64,000 nucleotides of DNA, taken from positions 124,001 to 188,000 of the forward strand of contig NZ_JAHEVJ010000004.1 in assembly GCF_018599245.1 (NCBI RefSeq). Reading direction: 5' to 3'. The notes beneath the pieces were generated by a model. That model had not been told where the DNA came from. It did no database searches and was given only the letters and a program-made list of their open reading frames with translations. Below are positions 63,844-64,000 of this stretch, piece after piece. The translations under genes were made by a program, and so were the position numbers. This DNA is from Aliiroseovarius lamellibrachiae (GTDB taxonomy: Bacteria > Pseudomonadota > Alphaproteobacteria > Rhodobacterales > Rhodobacteraceae). Position 1 is the stretch's first letter; each line of letters starts with the position of its first letter.

Positions 63844-64000
63844 ATGACAATTCAAACGCCAATCCCAGAAGGGTTTATGCAGGACGGCCAAGGCCGCCTG
63901 GTCCCGGTTGCCAATGTGAAAACGCAGGACAAACTTGAAGACGAGCTGGTCGACCGTCTTTGCAGCTCTGCCATTGCCCTTAGCAATTCCCTAAAAGAAT
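63844..64000 (+). CDS. DUF3164-type protein, N-terminal fragment
   Basis: The gene continues past the window end. The 52 visible residues (IPEGFMQDGQGRLVPVANV, then TQDKLEDELVDRL) match the opening of DUF3164 proteins found in the early operons of Mu-like phages and prophages. The function of this family is not established. GAAAGTGAGAAAG provides the ribosome site. Confidence 0.75.
   Translation, partial: MTIQTPIPEGFMQDGQGRLVPVANVKTQDKLEDELVDRLCSSAIALSNSLKE

Larger units (their letters stand above)
55570..64000 (+). mobile_element. Mu-like transposable prophage, left part
   Basis: The region runs from just after the M20 peptidase terminator to beyond the right edge. It has the gene order of the Mu early region: leftward repressor, rightward Ner-position gene, MuA-like DDE transposase, MuB-like AAA ATPase, small regulators and DUF3164. 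No integrase, cos or terminase gene is visible because the window stops first. The exact left end (5'-TG) cannot be fixed without the right end and the 5-bp target duplication; it should lie between 55570 and about 55710. The start coordinate given is the outer limit. Gene order resembles Mu-like phages of Rhodobacter such as RcapMu. Confidence 0.9.

Overview
The window reads as one contiguous piece of an alphaproteobacterial chromosome, most likely a marine Rhodobacteraceae (Roseobacter-group) species. The signs are a class-I 5-aminolevulinate synthase (hemA) rather than the glutamate route, ccmI-ruvX-DUF1289 in a row, soxBDAG sarcosine oxidase, tandem Hint-domain proteins, an NnrD/NnrE fusion beside glnB-glnA, and a ribosomal protein L9 with a long acidic tail. 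Genes are densely packed, often with ATGA overlaps. No rRNA and only one tRNA (Leu, anticodon UAG) are present. Assignments rest on reading motifs and gene order; no database search was possible.

Left part (1-31.9 kb) is housekeeping. It holds type-II fatty acid synthesis (fabD-fabG-acpP-fabF followed by the start of mltG, all leftward), rpsF-rpsR-rplI, a small lytic transglycosylase and a left-handed-beta-helix acetyltransferase, trigger factor with tRNA-Leu, two Hint paralogues, nnr, glnB-glnA, a second lytic transglycosylase, a DUF3445 protein and a hydrolase-OsmC fusion. A rightward block follows: alr-mlaE-mlaF-pqiA-radA-cvpA-purF, an SDR, then surE-pcm-nlpD-like. It ends with leftward der-bamB-yfgM (listed here 3' to 5' on the minus strand).

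Middle part (32-55.5 kb) has an RND efflux pair, an Atm1-type ABC exporter, a LysM protein, a LOG-family protein, sodB, the sarcosine oxidase operon soxB-soxD-soxA-soxG, ccmI-ruvX-DUF1289, ispG with a RodZ-like protein, hemA and an M20 peptidase. Parts of the gammaproteobacterial rodZ-ispG-hisS-yfgM-bamB-der cluster therefore occur here as two separate pieces about 20 kb apart.

Right part (about 55.6 kb to beyond the window end) is the left end of a Mu-like transposable prophage. It contains an end region with candidate transposase-site repeats and an unexplained cluster of four 10-13-bp operator-like repeats. Next come a leftward S24-type repressor with a partner gene, a divergent promoter flanked by twin palindromic operators, and a rightward early operon: a Ner-position protein, ParB-like protein, MuA-like DDE transposase, MuB-like ATPase, small regulators, an NrdR-like zinc ribbon and the start of a DUF3164 gene. 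One gene inside this early region (57604-58110) points the other way and looks like cargo. The prophage, with its control sites and accessory genes, is the part of the window most likely to hold something not yet described.
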